Shown here one piece after another: positions 8,282-16,907 of a stretch of 64,000 nucleotides of DNA. Source of the stretch: Paenibacillus sp. FSL R10-2782. Its GTDB lineage: Bacteria > Bacillota > Bacilli > Paenibacillales > Paenibacillaceae. Position 1 is the first letter of the stretch. Each line of letters starts with the position of its first letter. Made by a program: the position numbers and the translations under genes. The notes below the pieces were generated by a model. That model saw nothing but the letters and a program-made list of their open reading frames with translations. It had not been told where the DNA came from and searched no databases. The stretch covers positions 2,657,001 through 2,721,000 of the forward strand of contig NZ_CP151951.1 in assembly GCF_038592985.1 (NCBI RefSeq), written 5' to 3'.

Positions 8282-8890
8282 GTGACCAAAAACATAATGA
8301 ATTGGGAGACAGGCAATTGGATCAACCAGCCTTTGTCAGCCCGGCAAGAGGGCAATCATCTGAAGGTTGTACCGGAAAAGGGAAGGGATTTTTGGAAAAA
8401 GACATTATACGGTTTCGAATATGAGGATGGTGCTGCTCTGTTAGCTGACTGGCAAACAGACAACGCGGTGGAGGTGTCATTTCTGCTGACATCCTTTACA
8501 GAGCTTTATGATCAAGCAGGTATTTTATTATATCACGGACCAGCGCAGTGGATTAAAATAGGAATTGAAATCAACGATGGAGTTCCTCAACTGGCCGTAG
8601 TAGTAACGGACGGTTATTCCGATTGGTCTTTGGCTGCTGTACCGGAATGGAAGGGGGAAGAAGTTACCATTCGTGCTTCCATTATGAAGGATGCCGTGAT
8701 TATTCGGGCACGCACTGAGCACCACGGATGGCGAACCATTCGTGTGGCCCGTTTCCCGTACGCTTCCGGTAATCAAGCAGGTCCCTTTGCTTGTTCGCCG
8801 ACCCGAGACGGCCTGGAGGTTACTTTTACCCGCTGGGCTTTCACCGAAGCTGATCACGATTTGCATGTAGACCCTCCAGTCAAGAAGTAG
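8282..8890 (+). CDS. DUF1349 family protein (second copy)
   Basis: A 202-residue DUF1349/YesU-like beta-jelly-roll protein, divergent from the one at 5.6-6.2 kb. 'NWETGNWINQPLSA' near the start, 'YDQAGILLYHGPAQWIKIG' centrally and 'YSDWSLAAVPEW' are the characteristic stretches. It starts at a GTG with AAAAGGAGGAG 7 bases upstream. No signal peptide. A strong terminator follows the stop, so it is monocistronic or ends the HAD unit. Likely role in carbohydrate binding or modification is inferred from family members only. Confidence 0.8.
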   Translation: MTKNIMNWETGNWINQPLSARQEGNHLKVVPEKGRDFWKKTLYGFEYEDGAALLADWQTDNAVEVSFLLTSFTELYDQAGILLYHGPAQWIKIGIEINDGVPQLAVVVTDGYSDWSLAAVPEWKGEEVTIRASIMKDAVIIRARTEHHGWRTIRVARFPYASGNQAGPFACSPTRDGLEVTFTRWAFTEADHDLHVDPPVKK

Positions 8891-8895
8891 AGTTG

Positions 8896-8926
8896 AAAAG
8901 CTTGAGGACAATTCCTCAAGCTTTTT
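8896..8926 (+). terminator. Strong Rho-independent terminator
   Basis: AAAAGCTTGAGG and CCTCAAGCTTTT form a 12-bp perfect stem with a six-base loop and a T tail, 6 bases after the DUF1349 stop. It is symmetric enough to work on both strands. Confidence 0.92.
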
Positions 8927-8971
8927 AGTATCAATGTCTATATATCCAAAGGCAGATCCTCAACATTTTTC

Positions 8972-9024
8972 TTGCAGACTACATTTGTATTACTTATAAT
9001 ATATGAATAAGTGATCATATATTA
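8972..9024 (+). promoter_or_regulatory. czcD-type promoter with overlapping ArsR/CzrA-like operator
   Basis: TTGCAG (8972-8977), a 17-base spacer and TATAAT (8995-9000) make a good sigma-A promoter. A perfect 10-bp inverted repeat, TAATATATGA (8997-9006) and TCATATATTA (9015-9024) separated by 8 bases, starts inside the -10 box. The TATGA-N8-TCATA geometry is that of ArsR/SmtB-family operators such as CzrA sites. Zinc-relieved repression of the downstream exporter is inferred; no ArsR gene is in the window. Confidence 0.72.
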
Positions 9025-9071
9025 GTTTAATTTGCAAGTCATCAGAATTTTATAGAAGAGAGGGCAGGTAG

Positions 9072-10085
9072 ATGAGTAAGAAAAGTCACACACACCACCA
9101 TAATACGGCATGCGAACATGACTGCAACCAACATCCTCAACATAATCATTCTAAAGGCAGTGAGCATTCACATGCTCACGGGTATGGGCATTCCCATAGC
9201 CACGGGCATTCTCATGGACATGGAGCGAACAAAAATGCTTTGAAGTTATCATTCTTTTTAATTGCCGGTTATATGATCATAGAGTTTATTGGTGGATTAC
9301 TGACTAACAGCCTAGCGCTGTTATCTGATGCTGGGCATATGTTGAGTGATGCGGGTGCATTGGGGTTAAGTTATTTGGCGATGACCTGGGGACAACGGCA
9401 AGCGAGCAAGTCAAAGACGTTTGGCTACAAACGATTTGAAGTACTGGCTGCTTTTATTAATGGCTTAGCACTTGCTCTGATATCGATTTATATTTTCTGG
9501 GAAGCTTTCGAACGGCTTTCTGCCCCGCCTGGAATCATGACTTCAGGAATGCTGACAATCGCAGTGCTTGGCTTGGTCGTCAATATAGCTGCTGCTTTTA
9601 TACTTATGAGAGGAGATACATCTGAAAATCTCAATATTCGCAGTGCCTTTTTACATGTAATAGGGGATTTGTTAGGCTCTGTGGGTGCGATTGTGGCTGC
9701 ATTGCTGATTATGTTCTTTGGCTGGAATTTGGCTGATTCGATCGCCAGTATTTTGGTGGCGGTTCTGGTGATCATCAGTGCTTATCGGGTGACTCGGGAC
9801 TCCATTCATATTCTGATGGAAGGTACACCCCTGAATATGAACACAGATCAAATTAAGCAATCCCTGCTTGATCTTGAGCATGTTGTTGAAGTGCATGACC
9901 TTCATGTATGGGCGTTATCATCGGATGTTCCATTGCTGAGTTGCCATATCATCATCCAAGATCCAATGTACAGCAGTGTTGTAATGGAACGGGCACAGGG
10001 GTTGTTGAAAGAGGAATACAAGATCAAGCATATTACAATACAGATGGATAGACCGGGAATCCCGTGTCATATTGAACATTATTAG
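9072..10085 (+). CDS. czcD: Cation diffusion facilitator, zinc/cadmium/cobalt exporter (CzcD-like)
   Basis: A 337-residue proton-coupled divalent-metal exporter. Residues 1-50 are extremely His-rich (HTHHH, HSHSHGHSHGHG), a metal-sensing or buffering tail. Six transmembrane helices follow. Metal-site HxxxD motifs are seen in TM2 ('LSDAGHMLSDAGAL') and TM5 ('HVIGDLLGS'), as in zinc CDFs. The C-terminal cytoplasmic domain (about 245-335) has 'VHDLHVWALSSD' and ends with Cys and His ligands. ATG with AGAGAGGG upstream. The promoter carries an ArsR-type operator, consistent with metal-induced expression. Confidence 0.93.
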   Translation: MSKKSHTHHHNTACEHDCNQHPQHNHSKGSEHSHAHGYGHSHSHGHSHGHGANKNALKLSFFLIAGYMIIEFIGGLLTNSLALLSDAGHMLSDAGALGLSYLAMTWGQRQASKSKTFGYKRFEVLAAFINGLALALISIYIFWEAFERLSAPPGIMTSGMLTIAVLGLVVNIAAAFILMRGDTSENLNIRSAFLHVIGDLLGSVGAIVAALLIMFFGWNLADSIASILVAVLVIISAYRVTRDSIHILMEGTPLNMNTDQIKQSLLDLEHVVEVHDLHVWALSSDVPLLSCHIIIQDPMYSSVVMERAQGLLKEEYKIKHITIQMDRPGIPCHIEHY

Positions 10086-10617
10086 CAAGAAATTCAGAAG
10101 AGATCTACGTGATGTGGGTCTCTTCTGCTGGCTACAAGCGGCGAGGAACCTATGCGCAAAAGGATAATGCGGGAGATCCCTGTGCGCCACGCGTGGACCT
10201 AAGCAACCGGGAATAATAAGAAATGTGAATGTGTACCGATTCCGCTCTGACATCCGGAACGCTTGTCAAGCGACGTCATCGAAAAGCTTCTTGACAGTTT
10301 GATAATATTATAGTTATCATGGACATATAAAGTCTTTGATTGATTGCCATCAATCAGGGTCTATCTCCCACATAACTATCGAAAATACTCACGCTGCTGG
10401 TGAAAACTGAACTGATCGAGTCGGATCCGGGTGCCAACGGAGGTATCGGTTGAAGGGAAGAAAGTGGATATTTCTTTTCTGCACATCATTCATGCAATGG
10501 AAGGCACTGCTTACTGTTCTGAATGCTGTGGCAGTGAAGATCCACGATTTGATTATTTGTAGATAACATATATCTGCAAAGTCTTTATAATATTCATGCA
10601 AAAAGGAGACTGAGACA
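10086..10617 (+). other. Gap: hairpin, possible promoter with dyad, tiny ORF
   Basis: A hairpin after czcD (CAGAAGAGA...TCTCTTCTG, 10094-10128) may end that transcript. TTGACA at 10291 with TTATCA 17 bases later resembles a promoter, and a dyad (TGATAA at 10300, TTATCA at 10314) overlaps it. A 32-codon frame at 10464-10562 (GTG start, AGGGAAG nearby) contains 'YCSECCG' and may be a leader or a remnant. No recognised gene. Confidence 0.35.
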
Positions 10618-11394
10618 ATGTGCAGCGAACCCATTACCAATGAATGGAACTCGGGAACGTATGATGATAAGCTGAATTTAGTAGCTGAGCTGGGAGGAGG
10701 GGCCTTGTTCTTACTGCAGCCCCGACCCGGGGAGCGAATCCTAGATGTGGGCTGCGGATCTGGGGACTTGACCGCCAAGATTGCAGCCGCCGGAGCAATA
10801 CCCACAGGTCTCGACCTGTCGGAGGAAATGGTAAAGCGGGCCAGACAGAAGTACCCTTTTCTGAATGTTCAGGTGGAAGACGCTTGTCATTACCGGACGG
10901 ATACCCCCTTTGACGCTGTGTACTCCCATGCGGTTTTGCACTGGATCAAGGATGCTGATGCTGTCGTTCGCTCTATCTGGCTGGCCCTCCGGGAGGGTGG
11001 GCGATTCGTTGCCGAATTCGCAGGTAACGGCAATGTCGCCGTTCTGACAACCGCCATGGAGCAGACGCTTGAGGCGCATGGTTATGCGTGGGCTGGAAGG
11101 AATCCGTGGTATTTTCCCACCATTGGAGAATACGCCAGCCTGCTGGAGCAGGCCGGCTTCCGTGTCACGTTGGCTCAGCACTTCGACAGACCCACTCCGC
11201 TCAGGACAGATACTGGGGTTCGGGGCTGGCTGGACAAGTTCGCCGATTATTTCTTCTTGGACGTCACCCCCGCAGACAAAGTATCCATCTACCGCGCCAT
11301 TGAGGCAAAGGTTAAGCCATCCATAGACCAGGGAGGTCAATGGATGGCCGACACCAGCCGATTGCGCATCGTAGCCATCAAGGAACACGCTTAA
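10618..11394 (+). CDS. Class I SAM-dependent methyltransferase
   Basis: A 258-residue cytosolic Rossmann-fold methyltransferase of the trans-aconitate methyltransferase / UbiE-like group. SAM-binding motif I is 'ILDVGCGSGDLT' (near residue 41-52), the acidic ribose-binding residue lies in 'PTGLDLSEEM', motif II is 'FDAVYSHAVLHW' and motif III 'LREGGRFVAEF'. A longer C-terminal helical part (after about residue 160) probably covers the substrate site. AAAGGAG precedes the ATG. Single gene ended by a strong terminator. The acceptor substrate is unknown. Confidence 0.88.
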   Translation: MCSEPITNEWNSGTYDDKLNLVAELGGGALFLLQPRPGERILDVGCGSGDLTAKIAAAGAIPTGLDLSEEMVKRARQKYPFLNVQVEDACHYRTDTPFDAVYSHAVLHWIKDADAVVRSIWLALREGGRFVAEFAGNGNVAVLTTAMEQTLEAHGYAWAGRNPWYFPTIGEYASLLEQAGFRVTLAQHFDRPTPLRTDTGVRGWLDKFADYFFLDVTPADKVSIYRAIEAKVKPSIDQGGQWMADTSRLRIVAIKEHA

Positions 11395-11437
11395 GTAGGA
11401 CATATAGGGATGTACTTGATTGACCTTGAAAGGGAAG

Positions 11438-11477
11438 CACCCCTCTACAGCAGGAATGCTGTGGGGGTGTTTTTTTT
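11438..11477 (+). terminator. Terminator after methyltransferase gene
   Basis: CACCCC and GGGGTG arms plus an inner ACAGCA/TGCTGT pairing, followed by eight T residues, 44 bases after the stop. The 11478-11737 gap that follows carries a TATAAT at 11694 but no well-spaced -35. Confidence 0.92.
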
Positions 11478-11737
11478 ATGGTTTATCGCCAACTCAGTCT
11501 TCTCATAGCACTCTATAGTGATTCTGATTATGACGATAAGTAGTCTAAAAGTAGCGTTCTGGGAAGGATATCTCCTTGTATGACTACGAAATGCCACCTC
11601 ATCATTTGCAGTTGAATACAGAGAAAACAGGAAGAGCGATATTTTCCACCAAAATAGATAATAATATACCCCCTTTCTTGGATTTTTTATCTTTATAATG
11701 AAGACGCATCCATAACAATCAAAGGAGTTGGTATGTT

Positions 11738-13333
11738 TTGACACGTAACAAATGCTTAAGAAGATTGTCCACCGCCATGTTAACGGTGCCTATGCTCACG
11801 ATGTTCGCTTCAGGTGCAATGGCAGAGCAGGAAATGAACGGACATAAGCCTCCGGTTTCTACTGGAAGCGGCGTGTTTTATGAAATTTATATTAATTCTT
11901 TTTATGATTCGAATGGAGACGGACACGGTGATTTGAAAGGAATTACACAAAAGCTTGATTACTTAAACGACGGCAACCCCCGTTCGGGCAAGGATCTGCA
12001 GATCAGCGGCCTCTGGCTCATGCCCCTAAATCCGTCTCCAAGCTACCATAAATACGATGTAACCGACTACTATCAGGTCGATCCCCAGTATGGGAATCTG
12101 AATGATTTCCGCACCTTGATGAAAGAAGCGGACCGAAAGGGCATCAAGGTGATTATGGACCTTGTTATTAATCATTCGAGCAGTGAGCACCCTTGGTTCA
12201 AAGAGGGTAGCGTCAACCCGCAAAGCAAATACCACGACTATTACGTATGGGCGGATGAGAACACAGATCTGGAAGAAAAGGGCTCGTGGGGTCAGCAGGT
12301 ATGGCATAAGAATCCGAATGGCGAAGGGTATTTCTACGGCACGTTCTGGTCGGGAATGCCGGATTTGAACTTCGACAATCCCGAAGTTCGCAAAGAAATG
12401 ATCAAGGTAGGAAAATATTGGATACAGCAAGGTGCAGATGGGTTCCGGCTCGACGCGGCAATGCACATTTTTAAAGGACAGACAAAGGAGGGTGCCGATA
12501 AAAACATCGCCTGGTGGAATGAGTTCCGTTCCGAGATGGAGAAGGTAAATCCGAATGTATATCTAGCGGGGGAGGTATGGGACAAACCGGAGACAATAGC
12601 TCCTTATTACGGACCGCTGCATTCCCTCTTTAATTTTGACCTGGGCGGAACGATTTTGAATTCCGTGAAAAACGGCCGGGATCAGGGTATCGCTACATTT
12701 GCCGAGAAAACGCTGAAACTGTACAAATCTTACAATAAAGCGGCACTCGATGCTCCGTTCCTGAGCAACCATGACCAGACTCGTGTCATGAGCGAGCTGG
12801 GAGGGGATGTGCAAAAAGCTAAGCTGGCCGCTTCCATACTTTTGACGCTTCCGGGTCAGCCGTTCCTCTATTACGGGGAAGAAATCGGCATGAAGGGAGA
12901 GAAGCCCGATGAGTATCTGCGGGAGCCTATGCGCTGGTACAAGGGAGCTGGCCCCGGTCAAACGACGTGGGAGGAACCCAAATACAACACAGGCGAAGTA
13001 TCGGTGGAAGCGCAGCTGCGGGACGATGATTCCCTGCTGGAAAGCTACCACACGCTCATCCGTCTAAGGGAAGAACATGAAGCTCTCCGCAGCGACAGTC
13101 TGCAACCTATCCAAACAGGTTTTGCCAGCGTGACCGCATTTAAACGCACTTCAGGCAAAGAAACATTGTATGTATACCATAACCTGTCTGGAGAGCCGGT
13201 TACCCTGCAGATGAAAGATTTGGATAAGGGTAAGTGGAAAGTGGTCTTCTCCACCTCGAAGGATGTGAAGGTGAAGAAAGGAATGGTCACGATTCCGGCC
13301 TACAGTTCTCTGATTACTGGAGAAGACAGATAG
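11738..13333 (+). CDS. Secreted GH13 alpha-amylase-family enzyme
   Basis: A 531-residue exported alpha-glucan hydrolase. Signal peptide about 1-29 ('FASGAMA'). GH13 (beta/alpha)8 barrel with all four conserved regions: 'DLVINHSS' (I), 'GFRLDAAMH' with the nucleophile Asp (II), 'YLAGEVWD' with the acid/base Glu (III) and 'FLSNHDQTR' (IV). A short C-terminal beta-domain follows; no starch-binding module is seen. The start is TTG 11738: AAAGGAG at 11721 is well spaced for it, and the nearby ATG at 11733 runs into a stop after two codons. Monocistronic. The '[20 protein letters not shown]' opening is also seen in oligosaccharide-acting GH13 members, so the exact substrate is open. Confidence 0.9.
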   Translation: MTRNKCLRRLSTAMLTVPMLTMFASGAMAEQEMNGHKPPVSTGSGVFYEIYINSFYDSNGDGHGDLKGITQKLDYLNDGNPRSGKDLQISGLWLMPLNPSPSYHKYDVTDYYQVDPQYGNLNDFRTLMKEADRKGIKVIMDLVINHSSSEHPWFKEGSVNPQSKYHDYYVWADENTDLEEKGSWGQQVWHKNPNGEGYFYGTFWSGMPDLNFDNPEVRKEMIKVGKYWIQQGADGFRLDAAMHIFKGQTKEGADKNIAWWNEFRSEMEKVNPNVYLAGEVWDKPETIAPYYGPLHSLFNFDLGGTILNSVKNGRDQGIATFAEKTLKLYKSYNKAALDAPFLSNHDQTRVMSELGGDVQKAKLAASILLTLPGQPFLYYGEEIGMKGEKPDEYLREPMRWYKGAGPGQTTWEEPKYNTGEVSVEAQLRDDDSLLESYHTLIRLREEHEALRSDSLQPIQTGFASVTAFKRTSGKETLYVYHNLSGEPVTLQMKDLDKGKWKVVFSTSKDVKVKKGMVTIPAYSSLITGEDR

Positions 13334-13394
13334 AGCTGAACATACGCAAACTTACCGTTCAAATGAAGCGGATATATATCGACGAATCCATGTT

Positions 13395-13420
13395 GGGGTG
13401 TTAAGAGCACCCCTTTTTTT
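13395..13420 (+). terminator. Terminator after amylase gene
   Basis: GGGGTG and CACCCC arms around a seven-base loop with a run of eight T residues. The remainder of the gap to 13709 shows only a 16-codon frame at about 13477 with a decent ribosome site, which I do not call. Confidence 0.9.
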
Positions 13421-13709
13421 TATATGAGTTTTGCTGCATCCGAATAGAAGATATTGAACGTCAGGAGAGCAGTTATATGTCAACACTACGCGGAGGAATG
13501 AACGGGGAACGTATTCGATTCAACTAGGCCAATTCAATGTAAAGCACGCCCGTTAGAGTACACACAGGGCAGAATAAATGACATTCTCCAGTGTGTAGTC
13601 CAAGGGGCGCTATTTAATGCTCTCATCCATATTAAAGATCGGGCGCTTCCATATGATTATAAAGGGGATAAGCCTTCTCGTACATTTAATTTTTTGTCTT
13701 GGCAGGCAG

Positions 13710-14438
13710 CTACTCCTCGAACGGCAGGCTTTCTTTAATTGCCCACAGGTCGTTATAGCTAAGAATCCGACGATCGGCTCTGGACAGGTCCTGCCGGCCC
13801 GAGCCGGGGTTGTGGAAGCCGATGCAGCGCATACCCGCACTCTTGGCTGCCTGGACACCGTTCCGTGAATCCTCAATAACGATGCAATGGGCCGGGGCAA
13901 TGCCAAGCTGCTCGGCGGCGTATAGGAAGATGTCCGGTGCCGGCTTACCCTGCGATACTTCTTCTCCAGTGATTCGAATATCGAAGTAACGGCCAAGCCC
14001 TGTCTTTTCCATGATGAGATCAATCAGCTCCCGTGGAGAGGAAGAGGCCACCGCGACTGGAATCCCTCTATCTTGCAGCCAGTCCAGCCACCGCTCCAAC
14101 CCGTCAATTGCCACAAGGCTCTCGTGTGCAATCATCGTCTGCATCACATTTTTCCGGTGATAGGACAGAGCCTCTTCCACTGTATTGGTGAGCTGATGTC
14201 TGTCCAGCACCTGGCGCCACATGGATTCGAGTGTCACTCCAACATAGGTGTGGTGCTCATTTTCCGTCATGGACGCACCGAAATGGGCAAAGGAGCTACG
14301 CTCGATCTCAAAATAAATCGGTTCGCTGTCTACCAGCACTCCGTCCATATCGAAGATGACCGCCTTGACCGGAACGGACGCTAATGAGCCTCCCAAGCAT
14401 TCATTATTTGGCTGCGCATCATGATGAATGGTTGTCAT
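13710..14438 (-). CDS. HAD-superfamily sugar-phosphate phosphatase (beta-PGM-like)
   Basis: A 242-residue HAD-IA hydrolase of the beta-phosphoglucomutase/phosphatase group. Motif I 'FDMDGVLVDSE' with the nucleophile Asp and the second Asp, motif II 'AVASSSPRE', motif III Lys in 'SQGKPAPDIF', motif IV 'IVIEDSRNGVQAA'. The helical C1 cap lies between motifs I and II. I prefer ATG 14438 over the one at 14444, because GGGGGAG is correctly spaced only for the former. Last gene of a minus-strand operon, 30 bases after the dehydrogenase. A role in dephosphorylating a sugar-type intermediate is inferred from context. Confidence 0.85.
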   Translation of the reverse strand: MTTIHHDAQPNNECLGGSLASVPVKAVIFDMDGVLVDSEPIYFEIERSSFAHFGASMTENEHHTYVGVTLESMWRQVLDRHQLTNTVEEALSYHRKNVMQTMIAHESLVAIDGLERWLDWLQDRGIPVAVASSSPRELIDLIMEKTGLGRYFDIRITGEEVSQGKPAPDIFLYAAEQLGIAPAHCIVIEDSRNGVQAAKSAGMRCIGFHNPGSGRQDLSRADRRILSYNDLWAIKESLPFEE

Positions 14439-14468
14439 GTCCATTCTCCCCCTTGTTTGTATCCGGAT

Positions 14469-15518
14469 TTAGTTACCGGAGCCGTTCGATTGCAGCACAA
14501 CCTTGATCGCCTGTGAAGAAGGCTGAAGTGTCCGCTCGCTGATATTGCATCCGAGGGTCAGAAAAGCCTCACGGTAGTCTTCCAGCGGATAGGAGTGGGT
14601 AATGATTTTTTTGGCGGGAACGATCTGCTGCTCAATCAGGTAATGAGCCGTGGAGAACGTTCCCAGGGAATCAATCGAGCCAATGATTTTGAGGCTACGA
14701 TCAACTACCTCTTTCGGATTGAACGTGCTTGTCCCATCTCTCAGCCCCACCAGCATCAGATATCCGCCGCTCGTAAGCTGGGACAGTACCTGTGTACCGA
14801 CCACGCCTGTGGTATCCACAATCATGTCTACCTGATTTTTTAGCGGTGCCAGCTCATGAATGGCTGATTCCATTGTGGCGTGTACGGACCACCGATCAGG
14901 GGCCACGGAATCAGCTATGGCGAGCCGTTCTTCCGAGATGTCAACGAGGCAGCCTGTGACACCTTTGGAAGCAAGAGCATAACTGTACAGAATTCCAATT
15001 GGGCCTGCACCAAGAATGATGGTTGTGAAGTTCGGCAGCAGGTGAATCTGGTTGATTCCGGTCAGCATACAGCTCAGCGGTTCGGTCAGTGTTGCTTCTT
15101 CGTAGCTGATATGATCCTTCAGCTTGTACAGAAAACGATCCTCCGTCACATAATAATCGGTGAACGTCCCGTCGGCGCTGACTCCGGTCTCGGTTACGGA
15201 TTTATGTGTGCAATGATTCTGTCTTCCTGTTCGGCACATATCACATTGACCACAGTAGTATGTCGGATCAATCACGACCCGGTCCCCGGGCTGCATTGAA
15301 CTAACGGCTGATCCTACAGCGATTACTTCCCCCGCTGATTCGTGGCCCAGGATAGTGGACGACACGGCATGATATTTGCCACTGATGATGCCTAAATCCG
15401 TACCGCATACGCCTGTCGCCCGGATCCGGACGAGTACATCGTTATCTTTTTTAATCTCCGGGATAGGTCTTTCCTCAAGTGCGACATCCCAAGCTGATTT
15501 GTATACCAGTGCAAGCAT
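14469..15518 (-). CDS. Zinc-dependent alcohol/polyol dehydrogenase (MDR family)
   Basis: A 349-residue medium-chain dehydrogenase of the sorbitol / threonine dehydrogenase type. Catalytic zinc ligands lie in 'GVCGTDLG' and 'GHESAGEV'; the structural zinc loop is 'CGQCDMCRTGRQNHC'. The NAD(P)-binding Rossmann turn is 'ILGAGPIGILYS'. Length is standard. GGAGG sits about 8 bases before ATG. It lies 35 bases after the aminotransferase gene and 30 before the phosphatase, so it is surely co-transcribed. In context it would oxidise a hydroxyl to the keto group that the aminotransferase uses, or the reverse in a catabolic direction. Confidence 0.9.
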   Translation of the reverse strand: MLALVYKSAWDVALEERPIPEIKKDNDVLVRIRATGVCGTDLGIISGKYHAVSSTILGHESAGEVIAVGSAVSSMQPGDRVVIDPTYYCGQCDMCRTGRQNHCTHKSVTETGVSADGTFTDYYVTEDRFLYKLKDHISYEEATLTEPLSCMLTGINQIHLLPNFTTIILGAGPIGILYSYALASKGVTGCLVDISEERLAIADSVAPDRWSVHATMESAIHELAPLKNQVDMIVDTTGVVGTQVLSQLTSGGYLMLVGLRDGTSTFNPKEVVDRSLKIIGSIDSLGTFSTAHYLIEQQIVPAKKIITHSYPLEDYREAFLTLGCNISERTLQPSSQAIKVVLQSNGSGN

Positions 15519-15553
15519 AAATAAGTCCTCCTTTTTGCCTATTGGGCAGATAG

Positions 15554-16792
15554 TTAGTGAAGGGTCGCCAGAACCGCGTCAAGCCGTTTAACAATTTCGA
15601 CAATCTCATCTTCTGTAGCCGTGAGGGAAGGTCTCACTTTGACCACATTGCCATAACCGTAACGGGAACCTCTGAGAATTAATTGCTGTTCGTCAAATAC
15701 ACGATCGATAATCCCATTGCTTTTCACTGCATCCGGGGCATCGTCCTCGTCTACAATTTCCAGTCCCCACATCAGTCCGACGCCACGAGCCTCACCAATG
15801 CAATCGTGCTTGTCGGCCATCTCCGTCAGCAAGGATCCGAGCAGGCTTCCTTTAGACCGGACGGCTTCCAGAAAACCGGGCTCGGTTACAACCTCCAGCG
15901 TGAATTTGGCTGCCGTGACCGAGATTAGATTGCTACCTGAGGTGAAGGAGTGCTCGTGCTTCTCGAGGACATTAAGCCGAGACTGCATTAATACCGCTGC
16001 TACCGGTACACCAATGCCGCCGAGACCCTTGGCGAGAGTAATGATATCTGGTTGGATATCAAACAGCTCACTTGCGAACATGTAGCCTGTCCGCCCAATC
16101 CCGGTCTGCACCTCATCAGCGATCAGGATCAGCCCGTACTCGTTGCACAGCTGACGGAGACGCTTAAAATATCCTGCAGGTGGGATGATATTGCCTCCGT
16201 TGCCCAAGATGGGTTCAATAATCATGCAGGCCACAGAGCCTGAGCTTGCATACTCAATGGCATCCGATATGGCTTCGACGCATTGATAGCCACACTTGTC
16301 AGGCGAAGAATTAAACGGGCAGCGATAGCAGTAGGGAGCAGGTAAATGCAGGGAATTTGCTGCAGCCGAGTTGGGAAATTTCCTCCGCCGGAAGGCGTTA
16401 CCGGATATACCTGTTGCGAACTGGGTCTGTCCATGATGGGACAGGTACAGGCTGATTATATCGGATGCTCCGGTATATTTCTGGGCCAGCTTCACAGCGC
16501 ATTCGTTCGCTGTGGAGCCGGTAATATCTCTCATCCACCCCGCGTCGATGCCGTTTGGCGTATACTTGATCAGATGATCCAGGACTTCCTCGACGTAGGG
16601 CTCGGTAAAGGATGAGGACATGTGGACAAGATTAGCGACTTGTTCCTGTACTTTGGTAACGACATGAGGGTGATTATAACCGAGCGACAGATTGAAGGTG
16701 CCGGATACGCCATCCAAATACTCCTTTCCTGAATCGTCAATCAGAGTAATGCCTTTTCCGTATCTGAAGCGTTCTTTGGTTAAGGTATGCAC
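15554..16792 (-). CDS. Class III PLP-dependent aminotransferase
   Basis: A 412-residue fold-type I aminotransferase. The PLP lysine lies in 'ITLAKGLGGIG', the cofactor Asp in 'LILIADEVQTGIGRTG', and 'GSTANECAVKLAQKY' is the phosphate-binding region. A cysteine cluster 'YCYRCPFNSSPDKCGYQC' near residue 170 occurs in a subset of class III enzymes. A longer frame starts at 16942 and overlaps the MFS gene, but I chose GTG 16792: GGAGGG is well spaced and the protein then begins directly with the family N-terminus ('HTLTKERFRYGKG'). Between the MFS and dehydrogenase genes in one operon. Amino acceptor not identifiable. Confidence 0.87.
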   Translation of the reverse strand: MHTLTKERFRYGKGITLIDDSGKEYLDGVSGTFNLSLGYNHPHVVTKVQEQVANLVHMSSSFTEPYVEEVLDHLIKYTPNGIDAGWMRDITGSTANECAVKLAQKYTGASDIISLYLSHHGQTQFATGISGNAFRRRKFPNSAAANSLHLPAPYCYRCPFNSSPDKCGYQCVEAISDAIEYASSGSVACMIIEPILGNGGNIIPPAGYFKRLRQLCNEYGLILIADEVQTGIGRTGYMFASELFDIQPDIITLAKGLGGIGVPVAAVLMQSRLNVLEKHEHSFTSGSNLISVTAAKFTLEVVTEPGFLEAVRSKGSLLGSLLTEMADKHDCIGEARGVGLMWGLEIVDEDDAPDAVKSNGIIDRVFDEQQLILRGSRYGYGNVVKVRPSLTATEDEIVEIVKRLDAVLATLH

Positions 16793-16907
16793 AATACTTT
16801 CCCTCCATATCAGAATATACATTTCTCTAAGTACATCCTTATAAAGTGTACAGCCCCTGTTACAGCATAACGCGGCGGGCCTCACCTCCCCCAAGAATAA
16901 AGTGATC

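Noticed and set aside
9130..9230. Repetitive CAT/CAC-rich tract that could look like a microsatellite or CRISPR-like repeat
   Set aside because: It encodes the His-rich tail of the zinc exporter in frame; no spacer structure.
10741..11403. 220-codon minus-strand frame over the methyltransferase gene
   Set aside because: Shadow of a GC-rich gene; the plus frame has all SAM-binding motifs.
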